DNA of 64,000 bases, from assembly GCA_028564925.1 (NCBI GenBank), contig CM053031.1, positions 161,064,226-161,128,225 on the forward strand, written 5' to 3'. The notes beneath the pieces are model-generated. The model searched no databases, had not been told where the DNA came from, and was given only the letters and a program-made list of their open reading frames with translations. Position numbers and translations under genes: made by a program. Positions 1 to 10,769 of the stretch are shown piece after piece; the first letter of the stretch is position 1; every line of letters starts with the position of its first letter. The DNA comes from Lithobates sylvaticus. Its lineage: Eukaryota > Chordata > Amphibia > Anura > Ranidae.

Positions 1-743
1 TCCTTAGTGACCTAGAGGACTCCGGACCGAATGCCTCAGCTAACCTACGCTGCATGGCCTCCCTGATCCTGCAAAGCCTGCAGAAGGATCCTCATATTCG
101 TGGTATCAAATGGAGGGATCATTACAAGGGTAAGATTGCGGACCTTATCTTGCCATCACAGAGGGAGCAGAGGATGAAACATTTTCGGGAGGCCTTGCAG
201 AAAGGTCTGTGCAACGCATTCCCAGAGACTGGGAGGTTACAAATTCCTGGTCCTGGACAACGTGTTGCTGAGGCTTCGGTCAGTCACAGAAGGAGCGGTG
301 GAGAAGGTGGCCGTCTGACGGGTGCGTTTAGACAATTTTTTAGTCCGCAGCCCCAAGGTATGATCGGTTTCAGCAACCATCACCAGCGTCTGATTTACAT
401 GGTGCAGGAATACCTAGACACCTTTCCCACCGAAAATCCTCTGGGTTACTGGGTCTTGAGGATGGATCACTGGCCAGAGCTTGCACAGTATGCAATTGAG
501 CTACTGGCCTGTCCTGCATCCAGCCTTCTTTCAGAACGCACATTCAGTGCTGCTGGAGGCTTTGTAACCAATCATAGGGTGTGCCTGTGTCAGTCAAGTC
601 AGTCTTGGATCACCACCAGCTACCAAGCACCTGATGCTGATGTAACGGAAAAATTATTTTTGAAATGTCAGGTCCCTTCAAGACTGCCTATGCTGAGTGA
701 CTATCCTGTTATGCTGAGTGACTATCCTCTTCCTCCTCAATGA
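1..743 (+). pseudogene. hAT transposase, C-terminal part (copy A)
   Basis: This is the C-terminal part of a ZBED-like hAT DNA transposase, running in from the left edge; an open frame runs from 54 to 743. The hAT dimerisation region is visible in GYWVLRMDHWPELAQYA followed by SERTFSAAGGF. The sequence is very close to copy C (about 35,960-36,692) but lacks three in-frame blocks present there: about 30 bp that encodes the WLATFLDQRY motif near 114, 18 bp near 416 and about 30 bp near 592. Loss of a conserved core motif makes an active transposase unlikely. The 3' end has drifted into a repeated LSDYP coding tail. The family assignment is firm; activity is inferred to be lost. Confidence 0.85.
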
Positions 744-1161
744 TCATGCTGATAGCTTGTAAGAACATTTTTGGTCCTGGGCGCCGCCACCAGTGGCTAA
801 GGAGGGTTCGTTGCTGCGCTCAACTACAATATCTGTGAGGGGTTGCAGTGTTGTGGCACCAGTGCCTAAGGCTCAGTTTTTCAGCCCCTGTTCAACAGGG
901 GCGTGTAATTAAAATTTTTGATGCAATACTTTGCAGCAGGGCTCATTCCTGCGCTCCAACCAGAGTATTTGTGAAGGGCTGCAGTGTTGTGGCACCAGCA
1001 CCAGTGCCTAAAACCCAATTTGTCTGCCCCTGTTTAACAGGGGCCCGTAATTACAATTTTTATATCTAATATTTCACAGCAGGGATCGTTCCTGCGCTCA
1101 ACAACATAATCTGTGAGGGGTTACAGTGTTGTGGCAACAGCACCAGCGCCTAAAGCCCAAC
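744..1161 (+). repeat. hAT copy A 3' UTR with tandem units of about 140 bp
   Basis: Downstream of the transposase lie about three diverged units of roughly 140 bp. Each contains a 'ggggttgcagtgttgtggca' core, a 'gcccctgttyaacagggg' inverted motif and an A/T-rich 'gtaattacaatttt' segment. The same repeated 3' UTR follows copy C at 36,790-37,150 and appears alone at 3,476-3,690. The small inverted 'cccctgtt...aacagggg' motif recurs in every unit. The series is cut at 1,161, where L2 sequence begins. Confidence 0.7.
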
Positions 1162-1164
1162 TCT

Positions 1165-2269
1165 TCTTTCTGCTGCCTTTGATACAGTTGACCACCCCCT
1201 CCTCCTCAAAAAACTAAATTTGCTTGGTCTCCATAGCTGTGCTCTCCATTGGTTCGAATCTTACCTATCTCATCGCACCTTCAGTGTCACTTACACTTCC
1301 TCCTCTCCAACTCCTCTTACTGTTGGGGTCCCCCAAGGTTCTGTCCTTGGACCTCTACTATTCTCAATCTACACCTCCTCCCTGGGTCCGCTGATAGCCT
1401 CACATGGCTTCCACTACCATTTATATGCTGATGACACCCAAATCTATCTCTCTGCCCCTCAACTCACCCCATCAATCTCCTCACGCATCACTGATTTACT
1501 AACAGACATATCAGTCTGGATGTCAAACCACTTCCTCAAACTTAATCTGTCTAAAACTGAGCTCTTAATATTTCCTCCCCCACGTGCCCCTTCCCCTGAC
1601 TTCTCAGTCAAGATCAATGGCACATCTATCAGTCCGTCCCCACATGCCAGGGTGCTAGGGGTAATCCTAGACCCTGAACTGTCCTTTCAGACCCACATAC
1701 AATCGCTGTCCAAATCATGCCGCCTTAGCCTCCGCAACATTTCCAGAATACGCCCCTTTTTAACGAATGACACCACCAAGCTTCTAACTCACTCCCTGGT
1801 TATCTCTCACCTCGACTACTGCAACTCCCTCCTCATTGGACTACCTTTACATAGACTATCCCCCCTTCAGTCCATAATGAATGCCGCTGCAAGACTCATC
1901 CACCTTACCAACCATTCAGTGTCCTCCACCCCTCTCTGCAAATCCCTCCACTGGCTTCCACTCACCCAACGAATAAAATTCAAAGTACTAACAATAGTTT
2001 ATAAAGCCATCCATAACTCTGCCCCCAGCTACATCACTAACCTAGTACCAAAATACCAACCAAGCCGCTCTCTTCGGTCCTCCCAAGACCTCCTGCTCTC
2101 TAACTCCCTTGTCACCTCGTCCCATGCTCGCCTCCAGGATTTCTGCAGAGCTTCTCCCATCCTTTGGAACTCTCTACCCCAATCTGTCCGACTGTCCCCT
2201 AATCTATCCATCTTTAGAGGATCCCTGAAAACCTTTCTCTTTAAAGAAGCCTATCCTGCTTCTAACTAA
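1165..2269 (+). pseudogene. L2 LINE reverse transcriptase, C-terminal part
   Basis: This encodes the palm, thumb and C-terminal region of an L2/CR1-group reverse transcriptase. The frame is open from the truncation point to a stop at 2,267-2,269. Counting from codon 1,220, [10 protein letters not shown] lies at residues 36-45, the catalytic YADD at 69-72 and RVLGVILD near 144-151. The end carries the family's [10 protein letters not shown] and [13 protein letters not shown] motifs. The N-terminal endonuclease and the first catalytic block are missing. Within the retained part no stop is seen, so the copy is fairly young or lightly decayed, but it cannot move by itself. Confidence 0.88.
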
Positions 2270-2460
2270 CACTGTTTTACTTCCTCCAACTCATCCCCCA
2301 CAGCTATTACCTCTTGTGTCAATTGACCCTTTCTTTTTAGATTGTAAGCTCTAACGAGCAGGGCCCTCTGATTCCTCTTGTATCAAATTGTAATGTAATT
2401 GTAATGTCTGCCTTTATTTTGTTAAGCGCTGCGCAAACTGTCGGCGCTATATAAATCCTG

Positions 2461-2463
2461 TAT

Positions 2464-2496
<33 letters not shown>

Positions 2497-2497
2497 T
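2461..2497 (+). repeat. (TAA)n microsatellite at L2 3' end
   Basis: About a dozen TAA/ATA units directly follow the L2 tail. L2 elements end in short tandem repeats instead of poly(A), so this marks the true 3' terminus. Confidence 0.9.
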
Positions 2498-2604
2498 GTT
2501 TTGTGATCAATTGAACCTCACTTGAATTGTTAGCGATCAATACAGGGGTTGTAGTGGTAGGAGCTGCTGGTATGCTTGGGGCTGCATTTAACTCATCCCA
2601 GGTA
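2498..2604. other. Unassigned spacer between L2 and Tc1
   Basis: About 100 bp with no recognisable motif. It may be target sequence left between two insertions. Confidence 0.4.
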
Positions 2605-3290
2605 TACAGTGCATCCGGAAAGTATTCACAGCGCTTCACTTTTTCCACATTTTGTTATGTTTTAGCCTTATTCCAAAACGGATTAAATTCATAATTTTCC
2701 TCAATTTTACAAACAATACCCTATAATGACAACATGAAAAAACTTGGTTTAAAAACTTTGCAAATTTATTAAAAATAAAAAACGAAAAAAAAAACACAGG
2801 CCTTGCTCAATACTTTGTTGAAGCACCTTTGGCACCAATTACAGCCTCAAGTCTTTTTAAGCATGATGCTACAAACTTGGTATACCTATTTTTGGGCAGT
2901 TTCTCCCATTCTTCTTTGCAGGACCTTTCAAACTCCATCAGGTGGGATGAGAGGTGTCGGGGAACAGCCATTTTCAGATCTCTCCAGAGATGTTCAATTG
3001 GGTTCACGTCTGGGCTCTGGCTTGGCCACTCAAGGAAATTTACAGAGTTGTTCCATAGCCACTCCTTTGTTATGTTCGCTCTGTGCTTAGAGTCATTGTC
3101 CTGTTGGAAGATGAACCTTCACCCCTGTCTGAGGTCCAGAATGCTCTGAAGCAGGTTTTCATCAAGGATGTCTTTGTACATTGCTGCATTTATCTTTCCC
3201 TCGATCCTGACTAGTCTCCCAGTTCCTGACGCTGAAAAACATCCCCACAGCATGATGTTGCCACCACAATGATTCACTGTAGGGACGGTA
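2605..3290 (-). mobile_element. Tc1/mariner element, truncated at one end
   Basis: A Tc1-type transposon begins after a TA at 2,605-2,606 with the inverted-repeat end 'cagtgcatccggaaagtatt'. Minus-strand coding follows. The other inverted repeat is missing, because the element stops near 3,290 against satellite sequence. A second copy of its inner part lies at 4,172-4,502. Confidence 0.85.
2807..3288 (-). pseudogene. Tc1 transposase remnant
   Basis: The minus strand encodes the end of a Tc1 DDE transposase. [11 protein letters not shown], which holds the last catalytic acidic residue, is followed by the usual C-terminal tail RYTKFVASCLKRLEAVI and a stop at 2,807-2,809. Upstream codons (3,010-3,288) match the family only across several stops and frame changes, and the N-terminal DNA-binding half is absent. 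It is a dead copy. Confidence 0.8.
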
Positions 3291-3296
3291 TTGGCC

Positions 3297-3475
3297 AGGT
3301 TACTGCATGTTTAATGCACTATATTTCAGTGTGTTAGTGCACGTTTAACACAGTATATTTCAGTGCATTGCTGCACGTTTAACATGGTATATTATAGTGC
3401 GTTACTGCACGTTTAATGCAGTATATTTCAGTGCGCTACTGCATGTTTAACACAGTATATTTCAGTGCATTACTG
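3297..3475. repeat. Satellite array I, unit about 33 bp
   Basis: About five head-to-tail units of roughly 33 bp with the consensus 'tttaacacagtatatttcag' plus 'tgcrttactgcacg'. The order of unit variants (a 'catggtatattatagtgcg' variant third, for example) matches array II closely, so the two arrays arose by duplication of a longer block and not independently. Confidence 0.85.
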
Positions 3476-3690
3476 TGAGAACTTACAGTGTTGTGGCACC
3501 AGCACCACCACCAAAGGCCCAATTTTTCTACCACTGTTCAACAATGGCATGTAATTACAATTCTTAATATAATAGTTCACAGCAGGGCGTTCCAGCACCC
3601 ACCAAGAGTAACTGTGAGAGCTTACAGTGTTGTGGCAACACCAACACCTTAGGCCCAAATTTCTGCAGAGCATATAGGGCAGGCCCCTAC
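3476..3690 (+). repeat. hAT-type 3' UTR repeat, detached piece
   Basis: One and a half units resembling the 3' UTR repeats of hAT copies A and C, with 'cttacagtgttgtggcaacac', 'gtaattacaattctt' and 'cacagcagggc'. It may be the continuation of copy A displaced by the L2, Tc1 and satellite sequences, or a separate relic. Confidence 0.6.
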
Positions 3691-4171
3691 TTTCAAACAT
3701 CCAACTTACAAACGACTCCTACTAGCAAACGGAAGGAGACAACAGGAAGTGAGATGAAATCTACCCATAGGAAGGAAAATCCTCTCCTGTAAGAGTTGAT
3801 ATGGGAAAAATGTGTCTCCTCTCCACTGATGCTTTATCACCAATCCTTGTTTCACTAAAAACCCCAAATTTTCAAAAAACATTTGTCATTGGGACAGAAA
3901 GTGAGGTGAAATCTTCTGAAGAGGTGTACAGACAGAAAAAAAAATGTTACAGCGGTGATAACCCTTTCCTTTGTTTTCCAAAAAGCTTAAAAATTGAACT
4001 GTCTTGTTTGCACCGCCTGTATACTGCTGTTCAGAGTATATAGGGCCTGGGGGGCCCATGCCTTTCCTTTTTTTAATTTGGTTGCTTATTTCCAGTCATT
4101 ACATAATCCATTACACTGTGAGACAAATGGCATGGGTACCCCCCCCAGTCCATTACCAGGCCCTTTGGGTC
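3691..4171. other. Unclassified repeat-like DNA
   Basis: No coding motif or terminal repeat recognised. The segment has a 'catgggtacc' C-rich end and several A-runs and reads like a transposon relic of unknown family. Confidence 0.3.
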
Positions 4172-4502
4172 AGCCATTTTCAGATCTCTCCAGAGATGTT
4201 CAATTGGGTTCACGTCTGGGCTCTGGCTTGGCCACTCAAGGAAATTTACAGAGTTGTTCCATAGCCACTCCTTTGTTATGTTCGCTCTGTGCTTAGAGTC
4301 ATTGTCCTGTTGGAAGAGGAACCTTCACCCCTGTCTGAGGTCCAGAGCGCTCTGAAGCAGGTTTTCATCAAGGATGTCTTTGTACATTGCTGCATTCATC
4401 TTTCCCTCGATCCTGACTAGTCTCCCAGTTCCTGACGCTGAAAAACATCCCCACAGCATGATGTTGCCACCACAGTGATTCACTGTAGGGATGGTATTGG
4501 CC
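4172..4502 (-). mobile_element. Tc1 fragment, duplicate of 2,965-3,296
   Basis: About 330 bp nearly identical to the inner part of the Tc1 element at 2,605-3,290, in the same orientation and ending at the same base against the same satellite. It is half of a local segmental duplication and not an independent insertion. Confidence 0.88.
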
Positions 4503-4554
4503 AGGTTACTGCATGTTTAACGCAGTATATTTCAGTGTGTTAGTGCACGTTTAA
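4503..4554. repeat. Satellite array II, left piece
   Basis: One and a half units of the 33-bp satellite end at a TTAA (4,551-4,554). The array resumes at 9,699 with the next bases of the unit, so the element between was inserted into an intact array. Confidence 0.9.
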
Positions 4555-5084
4555 CCACTTCCCGACCGCCCCATGTACATATACGTCAGCAGAATGGCAC
4601 GTACAGGCAAAACCACGTACCTGTACGTGCCATTCTTCAGGCGCGTGGGGGGTCCGATCGGACCCCCCCCCGGCCAGCGGGGACAGTCGGTATCGCTTCA
4701 GGAGCGATCCGGGATGAGGGGACGGCCAGTGGTTTCTGGCCACCCCCCTCGCGATCGCTCCTGGCGAATCAGATGCTTCCTCTGTCTGTGTCAATCAAAA
4801 CACAGGCAGAGGAAGTGATGTCACACTCGGCGCGCCGGTCAGAAAGACCGGAACACCGAGGAGTCAACACACACAGGTTAGTGCACCAACAGTACACTGA
4901 CACCAGTACACATAGGCACACAATCCACCCCCCTGTCACCCCCAGATCACCCCCAGATCACCCCTCAGATCACCCCCTGCCCCCCCAGTCACAGTGTCAC
5001 TAATTGCAGTGATCATTTATTTAATAACTGTCAGGGCAGTTAGTTTTAGGTCCACGGTAGCCCCCTACCCCCCCTAATAAAGGT

Positions 5085-5655
5085 TTAACCCCTTGATTGC
5101 CCCCCCAGGTAACCCTTTCACCCCCTTTTGCCAGTGTCACTAAGCGATCGTTTTTCTGATCGCTGCATTAGTGTCACTGGTGCCGCTAGGTAGCCAGTTT
5201 TTTTTTTTAGGTAACCGCCATGTTTATATAGGTTTATAAATAGGTTTATAGGTCAGGTACCCCCATATTACAACCTAAATAAAGGTTTTAACCCCTTGAT
5301 GGCCCCTAGAGTTAACCCTTTCACCAGTGATCACTGTATAAGTGTCACTGGTGACGTTGGTTATCCAGTTAGTTATTTCGTTATTTAGGTTCCCTGTCTG
5401 GTTTTTATATAGCGTCAGGTACCCCCATATATTACCTAATAAAGGTTTTAACCCCCTGATTGCCCCTAGTTAACCCTTTCACCCCCTTTTGCCAGTGTCA
5501 CTAAGCGATCGTTTTTCTGATCGCTGCATTAGTGTCACTGGTGTCGCTAGGTAGCCAGTTTTTTTTTTAGGTAACCGCCAGGTTTATATAGGTTCATAAA
5601 TAGGTTTATAGGTCAGGTACCCCCATATTACAACCTAAATAAAGGTTTTAACCCC
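5085..5655. repeat. Direct repeat of about 360 bp inside the TTAA element
   Basis: A block with 'agtgtcactaagcgatcg', 'gatcgctgcattagtgtcac' and 'ggtttatataggtt' occurs twice, near 5,085-5,290 and 5,445-5,650. Partial further copies extend to about 5,780. The element grew by internal tandem duplication. Confidence 0.8.
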
Positions 5656-6496
5656 CTGATTGCCCCTAGTTAACCCTTTCACCAGTGATCACCGTATAAC
5701 TGTTACGGGTGACGCTGGTTAGATAGTTTGTTTTTTATACTGTCAGGGCACCCGCCATTTATTACCCAATAACGGTTTAACCCCCCTGATCGCCTGGCGG
5801 GTGATATCAATTAGGTTTTAGGGTCAAATAAGGTCTGCGTCGCCCCAGGTTAGTGCCAGTACCGCAAACACCCACGCGCAAAGCATACACCTCCCTTAGT
5901 GGTATAGTATCTGAACAGATCAATATCTGATCTGATCAGATCTATACTAGCGTCCCAGCAGTTTAGGGTTCCAAAAAACACATTGTTAGCGGCATCAGCC
6001 CAGATACCTGCTAGCACCTGCGTTTTCCCCCTCCGCCCAGCCCAGCCCATCCAAGTGCAGTATCGATCGATCACTGTCACTTACAAAACACTAAGCACAC
6101 ATAACTGCAGCGTTCGCAGAGTCAGGCCCGATCCCTGCGATCGCTAACATTTTTTTTGTGGTAGCGTTTTGATTCAGTCGCTAACAGTCAGGAGCTTTTT
6201 TACATGTAAATCTCAAAAAAATAAAAAAATTGTTGTCGTTTTATTGTTCTCTCTCTATTGTTGCTCTTTTTTTACTCCATTCTATTCTGCAATGTTTTAT
6301 TATGTTTTATCATGCTTGCTTTTCAGGTATGTAATTTTGTTTACTGTGTTTTAGTGTTAACCATTTTTTTGTTTTCAGGTGCGCCATTCAGTTGCAGCGT
6401 GGATTTATTTATCTTGACAGCAACAGTGTTTGCTCCCACGATACATAAAGACGCGACTCCAACGCTGTAGGAGGTGATTTCACCACCACAGTTAAA

Positions 6497-6680
6497 AAAA
6501 AGAGCATATATGCCGAAGCATGGGGGCAGCAGGGGCGGAGGAGCGATTGGCTCCTAATGCTGCGTACATACGGTCGAAATTCCGACGGAGCCTTGCCCCG
6601 TGGAAAAGTGCGACCGTGTGTACATGGCATAACTTTTGTGGGAGGATGCCCCCATGCTTCGGCATATATAAATGGTGCAT
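6497..6680. repeat. Inverted repeat nested in the TTAA element
   Basis: The arms 'catatatgccgaagcatggg' (left, near 6,506) and its complement (right, near 6,648) are essentially perfect over about 23 bp. They enclose a second, shorter inverted pair around 'gcgtacatacggtcg' and 'cgaccgtgtgtac'. It looks like a MITE inserted in another MITE, but the boundaries are not certain. Confidence 0.6.
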
Positions 6681-7859
6681 GTATGCCCATCATTAGAAGT
6701 AGGTGGATGAAGGGAGGTATTCTAATGGTGGGCATACCCACCAATCAATCTCTTTTTTTTCGTTCAGCCAAGAGGCTGCATGAAAAATAAAGATTACAAT
6801 ATATGTCCAGTATGTTGCTGGACTTTGAATGGTTATACCAGAATGATGCCTGCAGGTTTAGGTATCATCTTGGTATCATTCTTTTCAGCCAGTGATCGGC
6901 TTTCATGTAAAAGCAATTCTAGCGGGTAATTAGCCTCTAGACTGCTTTTACAAGCAGTGGGAGGGAATGTCCCCCCTCCCGGATATAAACCGCGCCATTG
7001 GGAAATTGGGAAAACGTTTTATCACACCGATCTTGGTGTGGTCAGATGCTTTGAGGGCAGAGGAAAGATCTAGGGTCTAACAGACCCCAATTTTTTCAAA
7101 AAAAGAGTACCTGTCACTGCCTATTGCTATCATAGGGGATATTTACATTCCGTGAGATAACAATAAAAATGATAACAAAAGAAAAAAAATGGAAGGAACA
7201 GTTTAAAAATAAAATAAAAAAGCTAAATAAAAAAAAAAAAAAAAAAAAAGCACCCCTGCCCCCCCTTCTCTTGCGCAAAGGCGAACACAAGCGTTGGTCT
7301 GGCGTCATATGTAAACAGCAATTGCACCATGCATGTGAGGTATCACCACGAAGGTCAGATCGAGGGCAGTAATTTTAGCAGTAGACCTCCTCCGTGAATC
7401 TAATGTGGTATCATGTAAAGGCTTTTAAAGGCTTTTAAAAATGTATGTAGTTTGTCGCCACTGCGTGTCTGTGCGCAATTTCAAAGCATGTCGTGTTTGG
7501 TATCCATGTACTCGGCCTAAGATCATATTTTTTATTTCATCAAAAATTTGAGCAATGTAGTGTGTTTTAGTGCATTAAAATAAAAAAAGTGTATTTTTTC
7601 CACAAAAAATGCGTTTGAAAAATCGCTGCGCAAATACTGTGTGGAAAAAAAAATGCAACACCCACCATTTTAATCTGTAGGGCCATTGCTTTAACAATAT
7701 ATATAGTGTTTGGGGGTTCAACGTAATTTTCTTGCAAAAAAAATATGTTTTCATGTAAACAAAGTGTCAGAAAAGGCTTTGTCTACAAGTGGTTAGAAGA
7801 GTGGGTGACGTGTGACATAGGCTTCTAAATGTTGTGCATAAAATGCCAGGACAGTTCAA

Positions 7860-9290
7860 ACCCCCCCCCCCCCCCAAATGACCCCATTTTGGAAAGTAGA
7901 CACCCCAAGCTATTTGCTGAGAGCAATGTTGAGCCCATTTAATTTTTTTTTTTTTAGTCCCAAGAGATTGAATAATGAAAAAAAAAAAAAATATATATAT
8001 TTTTTTTTACAAAAAGTTGTCACTAAATGATATATTGCTCAAACATGTCATGGGCATATGTGGAAATACACCCCAAAATACATTCTGTTGCTTCTCCTGA
8101 GTACGGGGATACCACATGTGTGGGACTTTTTGGGAGCCTAGCTGCGTACGGGACCCCAAAAACCAAGCACCGCCTTCAGGCTTTCTAAGGGTGTAATTTT
8201 TTTATTTCACTTCTCACTGCCAATCACAGTTTCGGAGGCCATGGAATGCCCAGATGGCATAAAACCCCCCAAAATGACCCCATTTTGGAAAGTAGACACC
8301 CCAATCTATTTGCTGAGAGGTATGGTGAGTATTTTGCAGATCTTGCTTTTTGTCACAAAGTTTTGAAAATTGAAAAAAGAAAAAAAATATTTTTTTTTCT
8401 TTACTTTCTTCATTTTCAAAAACAAATGAGAGCTGTAAAATACTCACCATGCCTCTCAGCAAATAGCTTGGGGTGTCTACTTTCCAAAATGGGGTCATTT
8501 GGGGGGGGGGGGTTTGTGCTATTTTGGCATTTTATGGCCTTCGAAACTGTGATAGGTAGTGAGGAGTGAAATCAAAAATTTGCACCCTTAGAAATCCTGA
8601 AGGTGGTGCTTGGGTTTCGGGGCCCCGTACGTGGCTAGGCTCCCAAAAAGTCCCACACATGTGGTATCCTCATACTCAGGAGAAGCAGCCAAATGTATTT
8701 TGGGGTGCAATTCCACATATAACTATTGCATGTGTGAGCAATATATCATTTAGTGACAACTTTTTGAAAATGTTTATTTATTTTTTTGTCTTTATTCAAT
8801 CACTTGGGACTAAAAAAAAAAAATATTCAATGGGCTCAACATGCCTCTCAACAAATAGCTTGGGGTGTCTACTTTCCAAAATGGGGTCATTTGGGGGGTT
8901 TTGTGCTATTTTGGCATTTTATGGCCTTCGAAACTGTGATAGGTAGTGAGGAGTGAAATCAAAAATTTGCACCCTTAGAAATCCTGAAGGCGGTGCTTGG
9001 GTTTCAGGGCCCCGTACGCGGCTAGGCTCCCAAAAAGTCCCACACATGTGGTATCCCCATACTCAGGAGAAGCAGCAAAATGTATTTTGGGGTGCAATTC
9101 CACATATAACCATGGCATGTGTGAGCAATATATCATTTAGTGATTAGTTTTTTTTTTTTTTGTCTTTATTCAATCACTTGGGACTAAAAAAAAAAATATT
9201 CAATGGGCTCAACATGCCTCTCAGCAAATAGCTTGGGGTGTCTACTTTCCAAAATGGGGTCATTTGGGGGGGTTTTGTACTTCCCTGCCA
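7860..9290. repeat. Inverted and direct repeats in the right half of the TTAA element
   Basis: A block with 'ccattttggaaagtagacac' and 'accacatgtgtgggactttt' runs forward at about 7,870-8,320. It returns as its complement at 8,440-8,740 and again at 8,840-9,250. The first pair is symmetric about an A/T tract near 8,390, giving a large imperfect hairpin. The two complement copies are direct duplicates of about 385 bp. Confidence 0.8.
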
Positions 9291-9698
9291 TTTTAGCACC
9301 TCAAGAAATGAGATAGGCAGTCATAAATTAAAAGCGGTGTAAATTCCAGAAAATGTACTCTAGTTTGTAGACGCTGTAACTTTTGCGCAAACCAATAAAT
9401 ATACGCTTATTGGCATTTTTTTTACTAAAGACATGTGGCTAAATACATTTTGGCCCAAATGTTTGATTAAAATTTAGTTTATTGGATTTTTCTTATAACA
9501 AAAAGTAGAAAATATCTTTTTTCACAGAGGCAATCAAATACCATCAAAAGAAATCTCTATTTGTGGGAAGAAAAGGACGCCAATTTCGTTTGGGTACAAC
9601 ATTGCATGACCGCGCAATTACCAGTTAAAGCAGTGCAGTGCGAAATTGAAAAAAGACCTTTGGTCCTTTGGCTGCCAATTGGTCCGGGGCTGAAGTGG

Positions 9699-9923
9699 TT
9701 AACACAGTATATTTCAGTGCATTGCTGCACGTTTAACGTGGTATATTATAGTGCGTTACTGCATGTTTAATGCAGTATATTTCAGTGCGCTACTGCATGT
9801 TTAACACAGTATATTTTAGTGCATTACTGCACATTTAATGCAGTATATTTTAGTGCATTAGTGCACATTTAATGCAGTATATTTCAGTGTGTCCTATGCA
9901 TGCAGTATATTTCATCCTATGCA
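9699..9923. repeat. Satellite array II, middle piece
   Basis: About six units of the 33-bp satellite, continuing the phase broken at 4,554. The unit-variant order repeats that of array I. The array is interrupted again by a TTAA-bounded MITE at 9,928. Confidence 0.9.
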
Positions 9924-9927
9924 TTAA

Positions 9928-10323
9928 GGTGAAAAAACACCTGCCAGTGACCGCCCCCCCAGCCCCCCTGTTTTACATACCTGAGCCCTGGAACTTTACC
10001 TGGCAGGGATGTGCTGTCCCTCTGCCCAGGGCTCTCGGTTATTGATTGGATAGATTGATAGCAAATATCAAATCCAATAACATGGGCGCCGGGGCCGAGT
10101 CATACATTTGGCGGCTATGGTCGTTAAATGCTGGACTTGGGAGCATGCCCGCAAGGCACCCCCGCTTCTCCTAGGGGGTTATCTGATGTGGGGAGGAGCC
10201 GCCAGAGCCACAGAGGGACCCCAGAAGAGGAGGTTCGGGCCACTCTATGCAAAACGAGCTGCACAGTGGAGGTAAGTATGACATGTATGTTATTTTTTTA
10301 ATAATCAAAGCTTTACAATCACT
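9928..10323. mobile_element. Small TTAA-bounded MITE
   Basis: About 396 bp bounded by TTAA at 9,924-9,927 and 10,324-10,327, with short imperfect inverted ends ('ggtg...' and '...cact'). It is non-coding and GC-rich in the centre. The TTAA duplication again points to the piggyBac superfamily. Confidence 0.7.
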
Positions 10324-10327
10324 TTAA

Positions 10328-10423
10328 CCTATATTTCAGTGCAGTATATTTGAGTGTGTTAGTGCATGTTTACTACAGTATATTGAAGTGTGTCAGTGCA
10401 GTTTTACTGCAGTATATTGTAGT
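10328..10423. repeat. Satellite array II, right end
   Basis: About three more diverged units ('gtgtcagtgcagttttactg' type). Array II therefore totals about ten units, cut twice by TTAA insertions. Confidence 0.75.
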
Positions 10424-10500
10424 GTGAATGAATGAATGATTTGTATAGCGCTGCAAAAGCGAACTGAATCGCCTCAAGGCGCTTGTCTGCTCTTGTTGTC
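10424..10500 (-). mobile_element. Short L2-type LINE 3' tail
   Basis: A (GAAT)n run followed by 'gatttgtatagcgctgcaaa' is the complement of an L2/CR1-group 3' end ('gcgctatacaaatc' plus a microsatellite). Only the terminal tail is present. Confidence 0.6.
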
Positions 10501-10769
10501 AGTGTGTCAGTGGAGTGTTCTGTGTAGTGGGAACTCAAGTTAAAGTGCACCAATGAGATGAGTGTAACGAGTGACAAGGAATGTAGGAAAGGAAGGTGGA
10601 GGAAGGTTTGGAACATGTTCACCCAAGAGAATATCATTTTTTATGTAATCTTTTTTCTCACTAGCACGTTACAGAAAGTTGGCACAAGCACAAGACGGGA
10701 AGCCATACCAAATAACTTTAGGAAATACTTAGATTCACAGTTTCAAACAAAAAATTTTGTTGTACACTA

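Larger units (their letters stand above)
1162..2497 (+). mobile_element. 5'-truncated L2-clade LINE
   Basis: A non-LTR retrotransposon fragment starts inside the reverse transcriptase ([12 protein letters not shown]) and runs to a typical L2 3' end. That end is a short hairpin-like tail with 'ggcgctatataaat' followed by a microsatellite. The 5' truncation is usual for target-primed insertion. The element interrupts the hAT copy A 3' UTR. No clear target duplication was found, because the right flank is short and then replaced by Tc1. Confidence 0.85.
4555..9698. mobile_element. TTAA-flanked 5.1 kb non-autonomous element (piggyBac type)
   Basis: Both ends abut TTAA (4,551-4,554 and 9,699-9,702), and joining the flanks restores an unbroken satellite unit. 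The ends are short inverted repeats: 'ccacttcccgacc' on the left and the complement of 'ggggctgaagtgg' on the right. TTAA duplication with CCMC-like ends is the mark of piggyBac. I found no transposase motif in any frame, so it should depend on a helper. At over 5 kb it is unusually large for a non-coding passenger and is built from internal repeats listed separately. A related copy with transposase remains lies at 43.5-46.1 kb. Confidence 0.85.

Noticed and set aside
1251-1260. 'ggttcgaatc', a perfect RNA polymerase III B-box
   Set aside because: It lies in the L2 reverse transcriptase frame, with no A-box or cloverleaf nearby, so it is not a tRNA or tRNA-derived SINE.
3297-3475. Regular short repeats resembling a CRISPR array
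   Set aside because: The units are contiguous without unique spacers, in a eukaryotic transposon context. It is a satellite.
4172-4502. A second independent Tc1 insertion
   Set aside because: It shares the same internal breakpoint and satellite junction as the first copy, so it is part of a segmental duplication.
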